A stretch of 64,000 nucleotides of DNA from Pararhizobium qamdonense (GTDB lineage Bacteria; Pseudomonadota; Alphaproteobacteria; Rhizobiales; Rhizobiaceae), in assembly GCF_029277445.1 (NCBI RefSeq), contig NZ_CP119566.1, positions 1,862,001 to 1,926,000 on the forward strand. The letters are read 5' to 3'. The notes below the pieces were generated by a model. It saw nothing but the letters and a program-made list of their open reading frames with translations. It made no database searches and was not told the DNA's origin. This document shows, piece by piece, positions 17,412 to 28,397 of this stretch; position 1 is the stretch's first letter, and each line of letters opens with the position of its first letter. The position numbers were made by a program, and so were the translations under genes.

Positions 17412-18560
17412 TCAGCTCCGGTTCGATGCGGACACCCGCAACAGCGCCCCGTCGTCTCCGTCGGTGACCATCAGGATTGCGCCATCAGGGGCAACCTTCA
17501 CATCGCGGATGCGTCCGAACTCGCCTTCAAACAGCCGCTCCTCGGCGGTGACGGCGCCGCTCTGATCCCGCTCCAGCCGTGACAGAAGCTCGAATTTCAA
17601 GGCTGCGACCAGCACGCTGCCGTTCCATTGCGGAAACATATCGCCGCGATAGACGTCGAGGGCGCCGGGCGCGATCGAGGGATCCCAATAGTGGAGGGGT
17701 TGCTCGTAGCCATCGGCGCTCTGTCCGACGCCGATTGCCGCGCCGGAATAATCCTTGCCGAAGGTGATGACCGGCCAGCCGTAGTTCTTGCCCGGCTCCG
17801 GCGCGTTGATCTCGTCGCCGCCACGCGCGCCATGTTCGACGGTCAGGAGATGGCCATTCTCGGGATCGATGATAATGCCCTGCGGATTACGGTGACCTTT
17901 CGACCAGAGCTCGGCAAGCCCGGCCTTGCCGTCGGCATAGGGATTGTCTGCGGGGATGCTGCCATCCGGCTTAATACGCAAGACGGCGCCCGCATGGTCC
18001 TGCATGTCCTGCGCCCGGTCGCGTTCGCCGCGATCACCGATGCCGAAGAACAGGTTGCCATCCGGCGCAATCACGATCCGCGAGCCGAAATGCTGGCCCT
18101 TGCCGGTAAACTTGTTCATCCGGAAGATTTCCTGAACCTGCGCCAGACTCTGTCCATCGTCCGAGAGTGCCGCGCGCACGATCGCCGTTCCGTTGCCGTT
18201 GCCATCCGCCACGGACATGGAGAGGAACAGCGTGCGGTTTTCAGCAAATTTCGGGTCGAGCGCCACATCGAGCAGGCCGCCCTGGCCCTGGCGCGCCACC
18301 TCCGGTACGCCGCTGATCGGCTCCGACGCTGTGCCGTCCCGAATAATGCGCAGCGTGCCGCCAAGCTCGGTGACGATGTAAGCGCCATCCGGAAGCACTT
18401 CGACGGACCAGGGATTGTCGAGGCCGGATGCGATCGTATCCACCTGTACGGCAGCTTTCTCGGTCGCAAACTGTTTGGCGTCCTGCCCAAGGGCAGGGGC
18501 GGCAGTCAAGGCCGATAGCAGTCCGGCGGATTTCAACAGGTTTGAAAATGTCGTCGTCAT
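17412..18560 (-). CDS. PQQ-dependent aldose sugar dehydrogenase (YliI family), periplasmic
   Basis: The 382 residues begin with a signal peptide (MTTTFSNLLKSAGLLSALTAAPALG). The soluble glucose/sorbosone dehydrogenase beta-propeller follows: LDNPWSVEVLPDGAYIVTE, RQGQGGLLDVALDPKF, FGSRIVIAPDGNLFFGIGDRG, and GHRNPQGIIIDP. The family oxidises aldoses in the periplasm with PQQ and passes electrons to the respiratory chain. Whether this host makes PQQ cannot be told here. ATG 18560 is preferred because the signal peptide starts there. Confidence 0.9.
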   Translation of the reverse strand: MTTTFSNLLKSAGLLSALTAAPALGQDAKQFATEKAAVQVDTIASGLDNPWSVEVLPDGAYIVTELGGTLRIIRDGTASEPISGVPEVARQGQGGLLDVALDPKFAENRTLFLSMSVADGNGNGTAIVRAALSDDGQSLAQVQEIFRMNKFTGKGQHFGSRIVIAPDGNLFFGIGDRGERDRAQDMQDHAGAVLRIKPDGSIPADNPYADGKAGLAELWSKGHRNPQGIIIDPENGHLLTVEHGARGGDEINAPEPGKNYGWPVITFGKDYSGAAIGVGQSADGYEQPLHYWDPSIAPGALDVYRGDMFPQWNGSVLVAALKFELLSRLERDQSGAVTAEERLFEGEFGRIRDVKVAPDGAILMVTDGDDGALLRVSASNRS

Positions 18561-18650
18561 CGCGTTCTCCCAGAGCATGCCGATCAGCGCATACCCATGG
18601 AAGCTGGGTGTTGAAGGCTGCGTATCAAGGCTCAGAACGTGCTTTTGCGA

Positions 18651-19370
18651 TCAAAAGGATTTGACCGGGAGTTTACCGGACATATCTTGCGCGGCGAGCG
18701 TCGATGGGCCTGCATCGTCAACAAGTTCGGCATTGACGATGTAGCGCAGCGGGCCTTGCTCGGTGGCGTCGAACGGCCAGCAGGTGGCGAGCGCCAGATG
18801 GCGGCCGGGCGCATCGGCGTTGATGCCGCTCTCGTCCCAGCGCGCGATGCGGCTGGTGCCGGCCCGGAAGGTGAGGTTCGTTCCGTCCTTGCGGGTGATG
18901 ACCAGAAGATCGCCTTGTTTGACGTCCTTCAGCCAGCGGAAATGCGTATCGCGATGGGCGGCGATGACGGACGTGCCGGGTTCGCCCGGTGCCGGCGTGT
19001 TGGCGAGACGCGCCGGGCCGAAAGCCAGGGCCTCGCCGCTTGCGCCGGACAGCACGACTGCGGTTTTGCCGATCCGCAGGGCGGTGATTTCGGCTTCGGT
19101 GGAAAAGTCTGCCCAGGGCCAGGGTTTGGCATTGGTCTCGCCGTGCAGCTGCGCTGCAAAGCTGCGCTTCAACAGCACCTGTGACACCTCGGCCTTGGCC
19201 TTCATGTAAAAGCCTTTGCCGACCAGCATGACGCCGGCAAGTGCCACCAGAAGAATTCCGGCCAGAACCACCGTTTCCAGCGCATTGAGACGCGCCAGAA
19301 ATCCGGCGCGTCCTTCCTTGTCCTGATCTGGAATGTCCAGGCTGGTTTCATTGCCGGGCTTATCGGACAC
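18651..19370 (-). CDS. Class GN sortase
   Basis: This 239-residue inner-membrane transpeptidase has an N-terminal TM anchor at about 33-53. The sortase domain has catalytic H139 (AAHRDTHF), C197 (ATCWPF) and probable R209 (GPLRY). Class GN sortases occur in Gram-negatives and are coded beside a single dedicated VIT/VWA substrate, as here: the ORFs overlap by 11 bp. Cleavage of the neighbour's LPQTA signal is inferred. The acceptor nucleophile in a Gram-negative envelope is not established. Confidence 0.93.
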   Translation of the reverse strand: MSDKPGNETSLDIPDQDKEGRAGFLARLNALETVVLAGILLVALAGVMLVGKGFYMKAKAEVSQVLLKRSFAAQLHGETNAKPWPWADFSTEAEITALRIGKTAVVLSGASGEALAFGPARLANTPAPGEPGTSVIAAHRDTHFRWLKDVKQGDLLVITRKDGTNLTFRAGTSRIARWDESGINADAPGRHLALATCWPFDATEQGPLRYIVNAELVDDAGPSTLAAQDMSGKLPVKSF

Positions 19371-21735
19371 GGTTGCGGGCCTCCAAAACCAGGCCGCGCA
19401 GCTGCCAGCGCCACAGGCTGAATGTGGTCGCCGCCATCACGGCAAAGGCAAGTAGCATCAGGCCGATCAGAATATGCCGGTCGGCGAGCGTGGCCGTTTG
19501 CGGCAGATTGACCTGCTTGCCGGCGTCGGCGATCATGCTGGCAGCACGCGCCGTCGGGGCTGCGGCCATCCGGTCGGCGACCAGCATGGCCTGCTGCTCG
19601 CTCTGTTGCAGCTGCGCCTTGCGCTCCCCTTGCGGCATCGTTGGCTGCGGCTCTTCGCCGAACACCTTCTCGAAATCCCAGCCCTCAGGCAAGTTGAGCG
19701 GCAGATCGGTGCTGACAACGGGTTCACCCGCCGGGCGCGACGGCGTCACATCGACGGCCACCAGGCTGGTGACGCGGGAGACGAGGTGATTGTCGAGCGC
19801 CACCGCCTCGATCTGCTTGTCGAGCGCTGCGGCATCGTTCACCGCATAGGCATTGGCTTCCAGGTCGTCGATCTTGCGGCGGGCCCAGAGCTTGGCGATA
19901 CCCTTGCCCTGTGAGGCCTTGGCCACGTCCATCTCGATGCGCCAGGGCTGAGTGCCGCTCTTGCCGGTGATCTGCAGCTTGCCTGTCGGCGTTGCGCCCT
20001 CGAGCTGCGCCGTCAGCACCACCGGCTCGCCGCGATAAAGGTCCGGCATCGGGTTTGGCGTGATATCCTGCGCATTGGCGCCGTCGAATGAGACGGCGAT
20101 ATCGGTCATGACAGGATTTTCCAGCTTGGCGAACAATTCGCCCATCCGCACCGCCACCTGATCTTCAGAGCCGATCAGCGTGAAGGTGCCCCGGCCGATT
20201 TCGGCGGCCTTGGTCATGAAATGGGTGTTGGGGGCCGAGCCGATGCCGACGGTGAAGACGCGGGCGTCGCCACGGTTGCTGGAGATTTCCTCAAACAGCT
20301 GCGCCTCGTTGCCGATCGCGCCGTCGGTGAGGAACACCACCTGCCGCAGGGCGCCGGAGGCCACCGGCCCCTGGGTGCGCAGAGCCGCTTCCAGCGCCGG
20401 CAGCATTTCGGTGCCGCCATCGGCGGTGAGCCCGCGAACGAAAGCAATAGCATCCTCGCGCCGGTCCGGCGTTGCCTGAACCAGCGTCGGGAAATGCACC
20501 TCCATCGTGTCGTCGAAGCGCACGACATTGAACTTGTCCTGCGGCCGCAGCTTCGAGATGGCCAGCGCCAGGCTGTCGCGCGCCTGCTCGATCGAGGGTC
20601 CGGCCATCGAGCCGGAATTGTCGATGACGAAGACGACCTCACGGTCCTGAGCGGTTCCGTTTGTGTCGCCCTGCGCCGGCGGCGTGACGAAGCCGAGCAG
20701 ATAGGTCTTGCCGTTCTGGGTTTCGCGGAAAAGCCCCGCATTCGGCATCGCGCCGGCAACAGCGTTCCAGCTCAGCTCGAAATCCTTGTCAGCCGGCACG
20801 CTGGCGCCCTCGAGCGCCGGCACGCTGGCGCTCTTCAGCGAAATCTTGCGCGCGGTGTCATCGACCGTTTGCATGTCGATTTGATGAAACGGGGAGGTGA
20901 CGGTGCCGAGCGGGAAGCCGGCACTGAGATTGACCGTCAGCGTCACCGGATTGATTTTGGCGTTTTCGGCCGGGTTCAGTACAGGGGACGTGATCTTGTC
21001 GCGGTCGGGAACCGGATCGTTGACGGCATAACCGGACTTCGGATCGAGATCGACGGTCTGGACGATCGGATCGGGATTGTAGCGCGGCGCCACTACCATG
21101 GGGAAGCGCAGCGAGAATTCGCCGCCCGACTGATGCACGCTGCTCTGATACTCGATCTGCACGACAATGGTTTCGCCGGGACCGATATTGGCGACCTGGT
21201 TGGTGAAGATGTTGGGGCGCTGCTGTTCGAGAAGGGCTGTCTTCTTGCCTTCGGCTTTCGCCTGCTCATAGACCTTGCGGGCCTCTTCGCGCGCCTTGAT
21301 CTCGCCCTCGATGAAACGGTCGCCGATCTGCATCTTCAGCGTATCGACGGCGGAATTTTCCGGCAGTGGGAACACATAGGTGCCCTCGACCCAGCCCTTG
21401 CTCGGGTTCTCGAAGCGCTGGGTGACGCGGGTGCGGATGATCGGGCCGTTGACGTCGATGACGACATCGGTCGCAAGCCTTGGCGCTTCCACGAAGGAAC
21501 CGGGCTCCTTGGATGGGAAGAGCAGGGCGCCTGTGCCCATGTCGTTGGGGCGGACGTAACCGGCAAAACGCTGCGGCTTGCTGCCGTTGGTCTCCGCCAT
21601 CGCATGGGAAAAGAAGCCCATGAAGAACAGGAGGGAAAGCGTGACCGCGATGAGTGCGGCGACGATCAGATATTCGATCTGCCGCCCGCTCATGCGGCTG
21701 ACCGGCTTGGCCGTGTTTTCGGTGTTCAGAAGCAT
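19360..21735 (-). CDS. Sortase target protein with VIT and VWA domains, LPQTA signal
   Basis: The 791 residues comprise an N-terminal hydrophobic export segment (about 22-47), a VIT domain (about 60-200), and a VWA domain (about 365-540). Its MIDAS motif DNSGS lies at 371-375, and the GTEMLPAL and FLTDG loops are present. A long linker follows, then LPQTA at 744-748, a hydrophobic helix (about 756-775) and an Arg-rich tail. This is the full C-terminal sorting signal. The architecture is that of marine proteobacterial sortase target proteins. It is probably displayed on the cell surface or in the periplasm; the ligand is unknown. ATG 21735 places the export signal at the N-terminus. Confidence 0.93.
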   Translation of the reverse strand: MLLNTENTAKPVSRMSGRQIEYLIVAALIAVTLSLLFFMGFFSHAMAETNGSKPQRFAGYVRPNDMGTGALLFPSKEPGSFVEAPRLATDVVIDVNGPIIRTRVTQRFENPSKGWVEGTYVFPLPENSAVDTLKMQIGDRFIEGEIKAREEARKVYEQAKAEGKKTALLEQQRPNIFTNQVANIGPGETIVVQIEYQSSVHQSGGEFSLRFPMVVAPRYNPDPIVQTVDLDPKSGYAVNDPVPDRDKITSPVLNPAENAKINPVTLTVNLSAGFPLGTVTSPFHQIDMQTVDDTARKISLKSASVPALEGASVPADKDFELSWNAVAGAMPNAGLFRETQNGKTYLLGFVTPPAQGDTNGTAQDREVVFVIDNSGSMAGPSIEQARDSLALAISKLRPQDKFNVVRFDDTMEVHFPTLVQATPDRREDAIAFVRGLTADGGTEMLPALEAALRTQGPVASGALRQVVFLTDGAIGNEAQLFEEISSNRGDARVFTVGIGSAPNTHFMTKAAEIGRGTFTLIGSEDQVAVRMGELFAKLENPVMTDIAVSFDGANAQDITPNPMPDLYRGEPVVLTAQLEGATPTGKLQITGKSGTQPWRIEMDVAKASQGKGIAKLWARRKIDDLEANAYAVNDAAALDKQIEAVALDNHLVSRVTSLVAVDVTPSRPAGEPVVSTDLPLNLPEGWDFEKVFGEEPQPTMPQGERKAQLQQSEQQAMLVADRMAAAPTARAASMIADAGKQVNLPQTATLADRHILIGLMLLAFAVMAATTFSLWRWQLRGLVLEARNRVR

Positions 21736-23400
<1,665 letters not shown>

Positions 23401-23419
23401 GGTCGCGCGATTGAACTTG

Positions 23420-23448
23420 ACGAGCCCGCCGGAAACGGCGGGTTTCGT
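23420..23448 (+). terminator. Terminator of aatA
   Basis: CCCGCCG pairs with CGGCGGG across GAAA, followed by TTTCGTTT, 20-45 bp after the aatA stop. Confidence 0.85.
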
Positions 23449-23593
23449 TTGGGCTCTAAAATCTTGCATTGCATGTCCACGCCCCCAAGTAGCGACATCT
23501 AGCCAGCGGCTGAAAATCACGGCGTCGATCACGCCGGACGGCTTCCGCTCTCACGCAAATGCCGGTACACAACGGCCTTTCGAGGAGCCAGCC

Positions 23594-24793
23594 ATGATCA
23601 TTGCGCCGCATCACAGGATCTATACCTGTTTCTTCCTGTTTGCCGTGTCGCTCGGTGCGCTGCTCGCCCGCATGCCGGATCTGCAGGTGACGCTGGGGGT
23701 CAATAAGTCGGAGCTGGGGCTGACGCTGATCGGCATGGCGATCGGGGCGCTGATTTCGCTGACATTTTCCTCGCCGCTGATTGCGCATCTGGGTGCGCGC
23801 ACGACAGCCTTCATCACCATTCTCGGCACGGCTGCCGCCTTTGCTGTCGTTCCGTGGGTCGGGGCGGCACCGCTGGTTTTCTGCGTTCTGTTCATTGCGG
23901 GCCTGCTTGCCGGTGCGCTCGAAATCAATCTCAATGTGGAGATCGACCGGCTGGAGGCGCGGCTTGGGCGGGGGATCATGAACCGGGCGCATGGTTTCTG
24001 GAGCCTCGGCTTTTTCGTGACCGCGCTGATTGCCTCGTTCGTGCGCCAGGGGCAAATCTCGATGCAGCTGCATCTGGCCGTGACCTTCGCCGTGGTGCTT
24101 GCGGTCGGCCTTATCGCCATTTCGGGTATCCGCAATGCGCCCGCCCGCGCCGTGTCGCATGAGGCAAAAGCGCCGCTTCTGGCGGTGCCGACGCTGGGCC
24201 TCCTGCCGCTCTGCATTATCGGCGTCGCCGCCTTTCTGGTCGAAGGTGCGGGGATCGACTGGTCGGCGATCTATATGCGCGACGTGTTTGCGGTCGAGCC
24301 CTTCATCGGTGGCCTCGGGCTGACGCTGTTCACCTTCTTCATGGCGATGGCGCGGCTGTTCATCGATCCGGTGGTCGATCGCTTCGGCGCCCGCCATGTC
24401 GCCTCGGTCCTGCTGGTGCTGTCGGCCATCGGGCTGACGGCCGTCTGGCTGGCGCCGCATGCCTATGTCGCCCTGTTTGGCTTTGCGCTGATGGGGGGCG
24501 GATGCAGCGCTGTCTATCCGCTGGCGGTCTCGGCCGCCGCGCAGCGCGTCGACCGGCCGGCGCAGGTCAATGTCGCGGCGCTTGGGCAGGTGACGTTCAT
24601 CGTGTTCTTTCTGGCGCCGCCGCTGCTCGGCTTCGTGGCCGAGCATCTGGGCATCCGCACATCTTATCTCGTCTGCCTGCCGCTCATTCTCTATGCGCTG
24701 TTTTCCGTCAAGGCGCTGGCGCCACGGCGGGATGCGCGCGATGCCGTACCGGCGCCCGCCGGCGGCATGCCGTCCGATCACCTGCCGATGTAG
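23594..24793 (+). CDS. MFS transporter
   Basis: This 399-residue major facilitator has about 12 hydrophobic segments and resembles the sugar/drug MFS of the YbjJ type. RMPDLQVTLGVNKSELGLTLIGMAIG is near the N-terminus (residues 19-44). GFALMGGGCSAVYPLAVSAAAQRV is in the C-terminal half. The substrate is not visible. The last 16 bp overlap the 3' end of the convergent LysR gene, which is tight packing but not unusual. Confidence 0.88.
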   Translation: MIIAPHHRIYTCFFLFAVSLGALLARMPDLQVTLGVNKSELGLTLIGMAIGALISLTFSSPLIAHLGARTTAFITILGTAAAFAVVPWVGAAPLVFCVLFIAGLLAGALEINLNVEIDRLEARLGRGIMNRAHGFWSLGFFVTALIASFVRQGQISMQLHLAVTFAVVLAVGLIAISGIRNAPARAVSHEAKAPLLAVPTLGLLPLCIIGVAAFLVEGAGIDWSAIYMRDVFAVEPFIGGLGLTLFTFFMAMARLFIDPVVDRFGARHVASVLLVLSAIGLTAVWLAPHAYVALFGFALMGGGCSAVYPLAVSAAAQRVDRPAQVNVAALGQVTFIVFFLAPPLLGFVAEHLGIRTSYLVCLPLILYALFSVKALAPRRDARDAVPAPAGGMPSDHLPM

Positions 24794-25671
24794 GCGAGCA
24801 ATCCCTCCACCAGCGCATCGTAAGCGACCCGGCAGCGCGGCGTGGTCTTCAGGTTCTCGTGCATGACCACGAAGGTTTCGAGCGGCAGCTCGAACTCGGT
24901 TTCGAACAGCCGCATGAGATCTGGGTCGCGCTTTGCAAGCGCCACCTGGCAGACGCCGATGCCGAAGCCTGCGCGAATGGCCGCCAGCTGCGCCAGATTG
25001 CTGTCGGCGCGGAAGGAGGGCCGCATCAGGTCGATCAGCGGTACGCGCTTGCGCACGGACCGCACGAAGGCGCTTTCGCGGTCAAAGCCGATGGTGCGGT
25101 GCTGGCTCAACTCCTCCAGCGTTTCCGGCGTGCCGTGCGTGTCGAGATAGCGCCGGTGCGCGTAGAGCCCGAGCGGTATGCCGCCGATCCGGCGGGTGAT
25201 CAGAGCGTCCTGCTCGGGCGCCACCATGCGCACGGCGATATCGGCTTCCTGGCGCAAAAGGTCCTCGACGGCATCCGACAGCGACAGCTCGATGACGAGG
25301 TCCGGGTGCCGGTCGGCAAGCGCCGTCAGCATGGGCGGCAGCACCTCGATGCCGATCACCTCGCTGGCGCTGATGCGCACCGTGCCGCGCACACCGCCGC
25401 CCTGTCCGGTCGCCGCCCGTAAAAGCGCGGCGGCATTGGAGGCCAGCTGCTCGGCATGCGGTTTCAGATCGGCGGCCGCTTCCGTCGGCATCAGCCCCTG
25501 CGGCGAGCGGATGAAGAGCTGGAAACCGATCATGGTCTCCAGCGCATCGATATGCCGGCCAATGGTCGGCTGCGTCAGTCCCAGATCGCGCGCGGCAGCG
25601 GAAAGGGAGCCCTCCCGCAGCACGGCGAGGAAAGTCCGGTAGAAATCCCAGCTTGGTTCACTCTTGTTCAT
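24778..25671 (-). CDS. LysR-family regulator
   Basis: The 297 residues have an N-terminal winged helix (FLAVLREGSLSAAARDLGLTQPTIGRHIDALE at about residues 13-44) and a periplasmic-binding-like effector domain. The gene is divergent from the NAD(P)-binding reductase gene, with about 90 bp between starts. Regulation of that neighbour is the usual LysR arrangement and is inferred. Confidence 0.92.
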   Translation of the reverse strand: MNKSEPSWDFYRTFLAVLREGSLSAAARDLGLTQPTIGRHIDALETMIGFQLFIRSPQGLMPTEAAADLKPHAEQLASNAAALLRAATGQGGGVRGTVRISASEVIGIEVLPPMLTALADRHPDLVIELSLSDAVEDLLRQEADIAVRMVAPEQDALITRRIGGIPLGLYAHRRYLDTHGTPETLEELSQHRTIGFDRESAFVRSVRKRVPLIDLMRPSFRADSNLAQLAAIRAGFGIGVCQVALAKRDPDLMRLFETEFELPLETFVVMHENLKTTPRCRVAYDALVEGLLAYIGR

Positions 25672-25761
25672 CTATTTTTGTATAGCAGGTATATCAATTT
25701 CCTCAATTCCGTTTAATTGGAAAGCGTTCACAATGATCTCCAACGAAACAGGAGATCAGAC

Positions 25762-26790
25762 ATGACCGAACAGGCAAAACAGATCGCTCTCATCCTCGGC
25801 GCCACCGGCGGTATTGGCGGCGCGGTGGCTGGAAACCTCAAAGCCCGCGGCTGGACGATCCGCGCGCTTCATCGTGATCCTGCCAGGGTGCGTGCGAAAA
25901 ACCCGGATTTCGACTGGGTATCGGGCGATGCCATGAAGGCAAACGATGTGCTTGCCGCAGCTGAGGGAGCAAGCCTGATCGTGCACGCCGTCAACCCGCC
26001 GGGATACCGCAACTGGGGCACGCTGGTGCTGCCGATGATCGGCAATACGATTGCGGCGGCCAAGGCCAGCGGAGCAACGGTGCTGCTGCCCGGCACGATC
26101 TACAATTTTGGTCCGGATGCTTTTCCGCTGCTGCATGAAAAATCGCCGCAGAACCCGGTGACCGCCAAGGGCAAGATCCGCGCCGATATGGAGCGCCGCC
26201 TGGAGGCAGCGTCGCAGGAGGGCGTGCGTGTCATCATCGTGAGGGCAGGGGATTTCTTCGGTCCGGGGGCCGCCAATAGCTGGTTTTCGCAAGGCATGGT
26301 GACAGCCGGCAAGCCGGTGACCAGCATCACCTATCCGGGCGCCAGGGGCATCGGCCATCAATGGGCCTATCTGCCCGATGTGGCCGAGACGATGGCGCGC
26401 CTTGTCGATCGCCGCGCGGCGCTTCCGGCATTCGCCGTGTTCCATATGCAGGGGTTCTGGGATGAGGACGGCACGCGTCTGGCCGCTGCGATCCGCCGCG
26501 CCAGCGGCAATCCGGGCGTCAAGGTCAGGTCCTTTCCGTGGTGGCTTTTGCCCTTCGCCGCCCCCTTCGTGCCGTTCTTCAGGGAACTCAGAGAAATGCG
26601 CTATCTCTGGCAGGAGCCGCTGCGCATGCCCAATGACAGGCTGGTCGCCGCAATCGGTGCCGAACCGTGGACACCGATCGACGAGGCCGTACGCGCCTCG
26701 CTTGTCGACCTCGGCTGCATGGCCGCAGAGCCGGCAAAACGGGCTCTGCCGGCACCCCGGCAAAACGATGCCGGTGGCGTGACGGCGTGA
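25762..26790 (+). CDS. NAD(P)-binding atypical short-chain dehydrogenase/epimerase-like protein
   Basis: The 342 residues start with a Rossmann fold (IALILGATGGIGGAVAGNLKARG). PGTIYNFGPDAFPLLHE, with a YxxxK-less active site, follows. The closest type is the NmrA/extended SDR group. The substrate is unknown. The gene is divergent from the LysR gene, which probably controls it. ATG 25762 follows a good GGAGA box at 25750-25754. An upstream in-frame start at 25717 lacks one. Confidence 0.82.
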   Translation: MTEQAKQIALILGATGGIGGAVAGNLKARGWTIRALHRDPARVRAKNPDFDWVSGDAMKANDVLAAAEGASLIVHAVNPPGYRNWGTLVLPMIGNTIAAAKASGATVLLPGTIYNFGPDAFPLLHEKSPQNPVTAKGKIRADMERRLEAASQEGVRVIIVRAGDFFGPGAANSWFSQGMVTAGKPVTSITYPGARGIGHQWAYLPDVAETMARLVDRRAALPAFAVFHMQGFWDEDGTRLAAAIRRASGNPGVKVRSFPWWLLPFAAPFVPFFRELREMRYLWQEPLRMPNDRLVAAIGAEPWTPIDEAVRASLVDLGCMAAEPAKRALPAPRQNDAGGVTA

Positions 26791-26806
26791 AGCGTTCGGC
26801 CGTCCC

Positions 26807-27748
26807 TCAGTTCTTGAAGACGATGCAGGCGCCGCCGGTTTTGCGGACCTGCGTGCAGACCGCATCGGCCTCGGCCCGCGTCTCGCGGCCGATGCGGGCA
26901 GTGTAGCGCAGCCGGTTGCCGAAGGCGCGGTTGCGCTCGCGCTGGATCAGCGGCTTTTCCGCATTGAGCGGCGCGGGCATGCGGCTCACCGTCGCCAAAA
27001 ACAACCGCTGCGCCACGCTCTTTTGAAAATGCGCCGAGAGCTGCGCGCCCCAGGGCGCAAAGGTGCCTTCGCCTTCGAACTCGACCTCGTTCAGGCGCCG
27101 CTTGTCGGCAAGGGCGGTGCAGGCATCGTAGAAGGATTTCTCCTTGTCGAGCCTGAGATCAAGCGCCTCCGGCGGATTGTCCTTCCATTCCTCGATCGAG
27201 TGGGCGGTAATGGCAAGCACATAGGCGCGGGTCTCGGACGGCAGGTTTCCGGTTGCCAGAAAGCTGCTCAGCCCGCCTTCACCGGCATTGTAAGCGGCTG
27301 CGGCAAAACCGAGATTGCCGAATCGGTCGCGCAGCGCATCGAGATACTCGGCGGATTTTCCAAGTGCCTCCAGCGCATCGAAACTGTTGTTCAAGCCGCG
27401 CAGCCTGGCGGTCGAGGGGATGAACTGCGCAATGCCCTCAGCACCTTTGGGGCTGACCGCATTTGGCCGGAACAGGCTTTCCTTCCAGATCAGCCGGGCA
27501 AAGAAATCGGGCGGCAGGGCGTTGGTTTCAGCAAAATGGCCAAGGGCGGTGCAGATATCGCGGCTATAGCTGCGCGCCCGCACGCAAAGCGTCGTGTCTG
27601 CAGTGCTGGCCGAATAGACGCAGGGCGGCGCGCGCCATTCCGGCTGTGCACGGGCGATGGCGCCTTGCGAAACCAGTCCGGCGAGCAGGACGGTGACAGC
27701 CAATGCCGCAACCCAAGCCCCGCAATGCCGCCGTGTTTGATGTTTCAT
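26807..27748 (-). CDS. Lytic transglycosylase (SLT domain), secreted
   Basis: The 313 residues have a signal peptide or TM start (VAALAVTVLLAGLVSQGAIARA). A goose-lysozyme/SLT domain carries catalytic Glu in ARLIWKESLFRPNAVSPKGAEGIAQF (about residue 89). The AYNAGEGGLSSFLA motif follows. The C-terminal 60 residues look like a SPOR-type domain ending GGACIVFKN, which would bind denuded peptidoglycan. It acts in the periplasm on cell-wall glycan. Confidence 0.88.
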   Translation of the reverse strand: MKHQTRRHCGAWVAALAVTVLLAGLVSQGAIARAQPEWRAPPCVYSASTADTTLCVRARSYSRDICTALGHFAETNALPPDFFARLIWKESLFRPNAVSPKGAEGIAQFIPSTARLRGLNNSFDALEALGKSAEYLDALRDRFGNLGFAAAAYNAGEGGLSSFLATGNLPSETRAYVLAITAHSIEEWKDNPPEALDLRLDKEKSFYDACTALADKRRLNEVEFEGEGTFAPWGAQLSAHFQKSVAQRLFLATVSRMPAPLNAEKPLIQRERNRAFGNRLRYTARIGRETRAEADAVCTQVRKTGGACIVFKN

Positions 27749-27811
27749 GCGTTCAGGACCATATATTTCATGAGGCCCTTGATAGCATCGATCGGGTGAA
27801 ACCGGGAGGAC

Positions 27812-28315
27812 CTATGGTTTTTCCGGCAGGGTCAGCTGCATGAAGGTGAGGTCCAGCCAGCGTCCGAACTTGGTGCCGACTTCCTTCATCTGGCCGGTGA
27901 TCTCGAAGCCGAGCTTTTCATGCAGCCGGATCGAGGCTGCATTGTTGGCCTCTATGCCCGCCACCATCACATGCTTGCCGCAGGCGGCCGCCCGCTCGAT
28001 CAGGGCCTGCATCAAGAGCTTGCCAATCCCGCCGCCGCGCTGGTTCTTTTCGACATAGACGGAATGTTCGACAGTGTGGCGATAGCCGTCGAAAGCGCGC
28101 CAGTCGCCGAAAGAGGCATAGCCGGCAATGGTGCCGTCACCGGTCACCGCAACCAGGACCGGATAGCCGAGACGCCTGCGATCTGCAAACCATGCGGCAC
28201 GGTTTTCCAGATCCACCTGCGTGTCGTTCCAGATCGCCGTCGTGTTGAGCACGGCGTCATTGTAGATATCGCGGATGGCGGGCAGGTCGGTCTCTTCGGC
28301 GTCGCGCAAATGCAT
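27812..28315 (-). CDS. GNAT acetyltransferase, phosphinothricin/methionine sulfoximine type
   Basis: The 167 residues have the PAT-like start LRDAEETDLPAIRDIYNDAVLNTTAIWND and GYASFGDWRAFDGYRHTVEHSVYV. The acetyl-CoA loop is QRGGGIGKLLMQAL. Members acetylate phosphinothricin, methionine sulfoximine or related amino acids. Activity on a herbicide is only a family possibility. ATG 28315 is preferred over the TTG one codon upstream. Confidence 0.9.
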   Translation of the reverse strand: MHLRDAEETDLPAIRDIYNDAVLNTTAIWNDTQVDLENRAAWFADRRRLGYPVLVAVTGDGTIAGYASFGDWRAFDGYRHTVEHSVYVEKNQRGGGIGKLLMQALIERAAACGKHVMVAGIEANNAASIRLHEKLGFEITGQMKEVGTKFGRWLDLTFMQLTLPEKP

Positions 28316-28397
28316 CAATGTCTCCAGCAGTGTGCCGAAGCTCTAAGCCGTGCAAAAGGCGTTGTACAGCGCGTAAATCATCGATCGGAAAAACGGT

